64,000 bases of DNA from Bifidobacterium pluvialisilvae (GTDB lineage Bacteria > Actinomycetota > Actinomycetes > Actinomycetales > Bifidobacteriaceae). A program made the position numbers and the translations under genes. The stretch's first letter is position 1; the number at the start of each line of letters is the position of its first letter. Shown one piece after another: positions 63,894 through 64,000 of this stretch. The stretch lies in contig NZ_JAHBBI010000006.1 in NCBI RefSeq assembly GCF_019331695.1, positions 124,001-188,000 on the forward strand, given 5' to 3'. Under the pieces are notes generated by a model. The model saw nothing but the letters and a program-made list of their open reading frames with translations, was not told the origin of the DNA and searched no databases.

Positions 63894-63983
63894 GTTTCCA
63901 GACCGTAAGCAGCGAAGGCACCTGCTAGGCTTGCCAAGCAGGTGCCGGAGTGAGGCCGAACGGCCTTGAGTGTGTCGAGAAAC
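63894..63983 (+). promoter_or_regulatory. Structured leader-like element at right edge (copy 2)
   Basis: The core is nearly identical to copy 1: GACCGTAAGC, a 7-bp hairpin CACCTGC / GCAGGTG (63919-63925 / 63938-63944) around TAGGCTTGCCAA, then GGCCGAACGGCC and TTGAGTGTGTCG. The outer stem is different (GTTTC / GAAAC at 63894-63898 and 63979-63983, and GAC / GTC). The next gene lies outside the window. Confidence 0.62.
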
Positions 63984-64000
63984 CTGTACCGGCCTCTCGC

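Overview
The window looks like a chromosomal segment of a high-GC Bifidobacterium. The evidence is a dnaK-grpE-dnaJ-hspR operon with an HspR-type HAIR operator, bifidobacterial-style GH13 enzymes, a urease/urea-ABC locus like that of urease-positive bifidobacteria, and close reading-frame packing. Genus is inferred from gene content only; species cannot be fixed.

Layout. 1-1.5 kb: 5' part of a GPH sugar transporter divergent from an AraC regulator. 1.6-6.1 kb: chaperone operon (minus). 6.4-12.5 kb: surface alkaline phosphatase, type I pullulanase, LLM flavin monooxygenase. 12.7-29.6 kb: a complete urea/nickel module with a nickel ECF transporter (cbiMQO), ureEFGD, ureC, a ureA-ureB fusion and the urtABCDE urea transporter. 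It is interrupted at 21.6-24.2 kb by an accessory patch: an AT-rich gene with an HNH/zinc-finger-like N-terminus, a DUF4143 ATPase remnant and a toxin-antitoxin-like pair. 29.8-33.4 kb: TcyP-like cystine symporter and an alpha-glucosidase.

33.4-62 kb is the most interesting part. It encodes a nearly complete route from organosulfonate sulfur to sulfide: two SsuABC/TauABC-type importers, a YeiH/TauZ-type exporter, a taurine aminotransferase-like enzyme, a glycyl radical enzyme whose active-site residues match isethionate sulfite-lyase (IslA) with its activase, a siroheme sulfite reductase, a flavodoxin and a flavodoxin/ferredoxin-NADP reductase. The siroheme pathway is here too (hemB, hemC, hemD, SUMT, precorrin-2 dehydrogenase, SirB-like chelatase). 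Not seen in the window: hemA/hemL for 5-aminolevulinate, a sulfoacetaldehyde reductase, and the regulator. Five promoters in this part share an 18-bp box (CATAR-N7-MTATA), which suggests one regulon; the box is LysR-like in form.

Three copies of a structured element with conserved core sequence and covarying helices (upstream of dnaJ, upstream of sirB, and at the right edge) form a second unexplained signal. Several families of intergenic repeats are also present, and one copy lies inside the reading frame of the glycyl-radical activase. 62-64 kb: degenerate tandem repeats, a DUF4235 protein and a nitroreductase.
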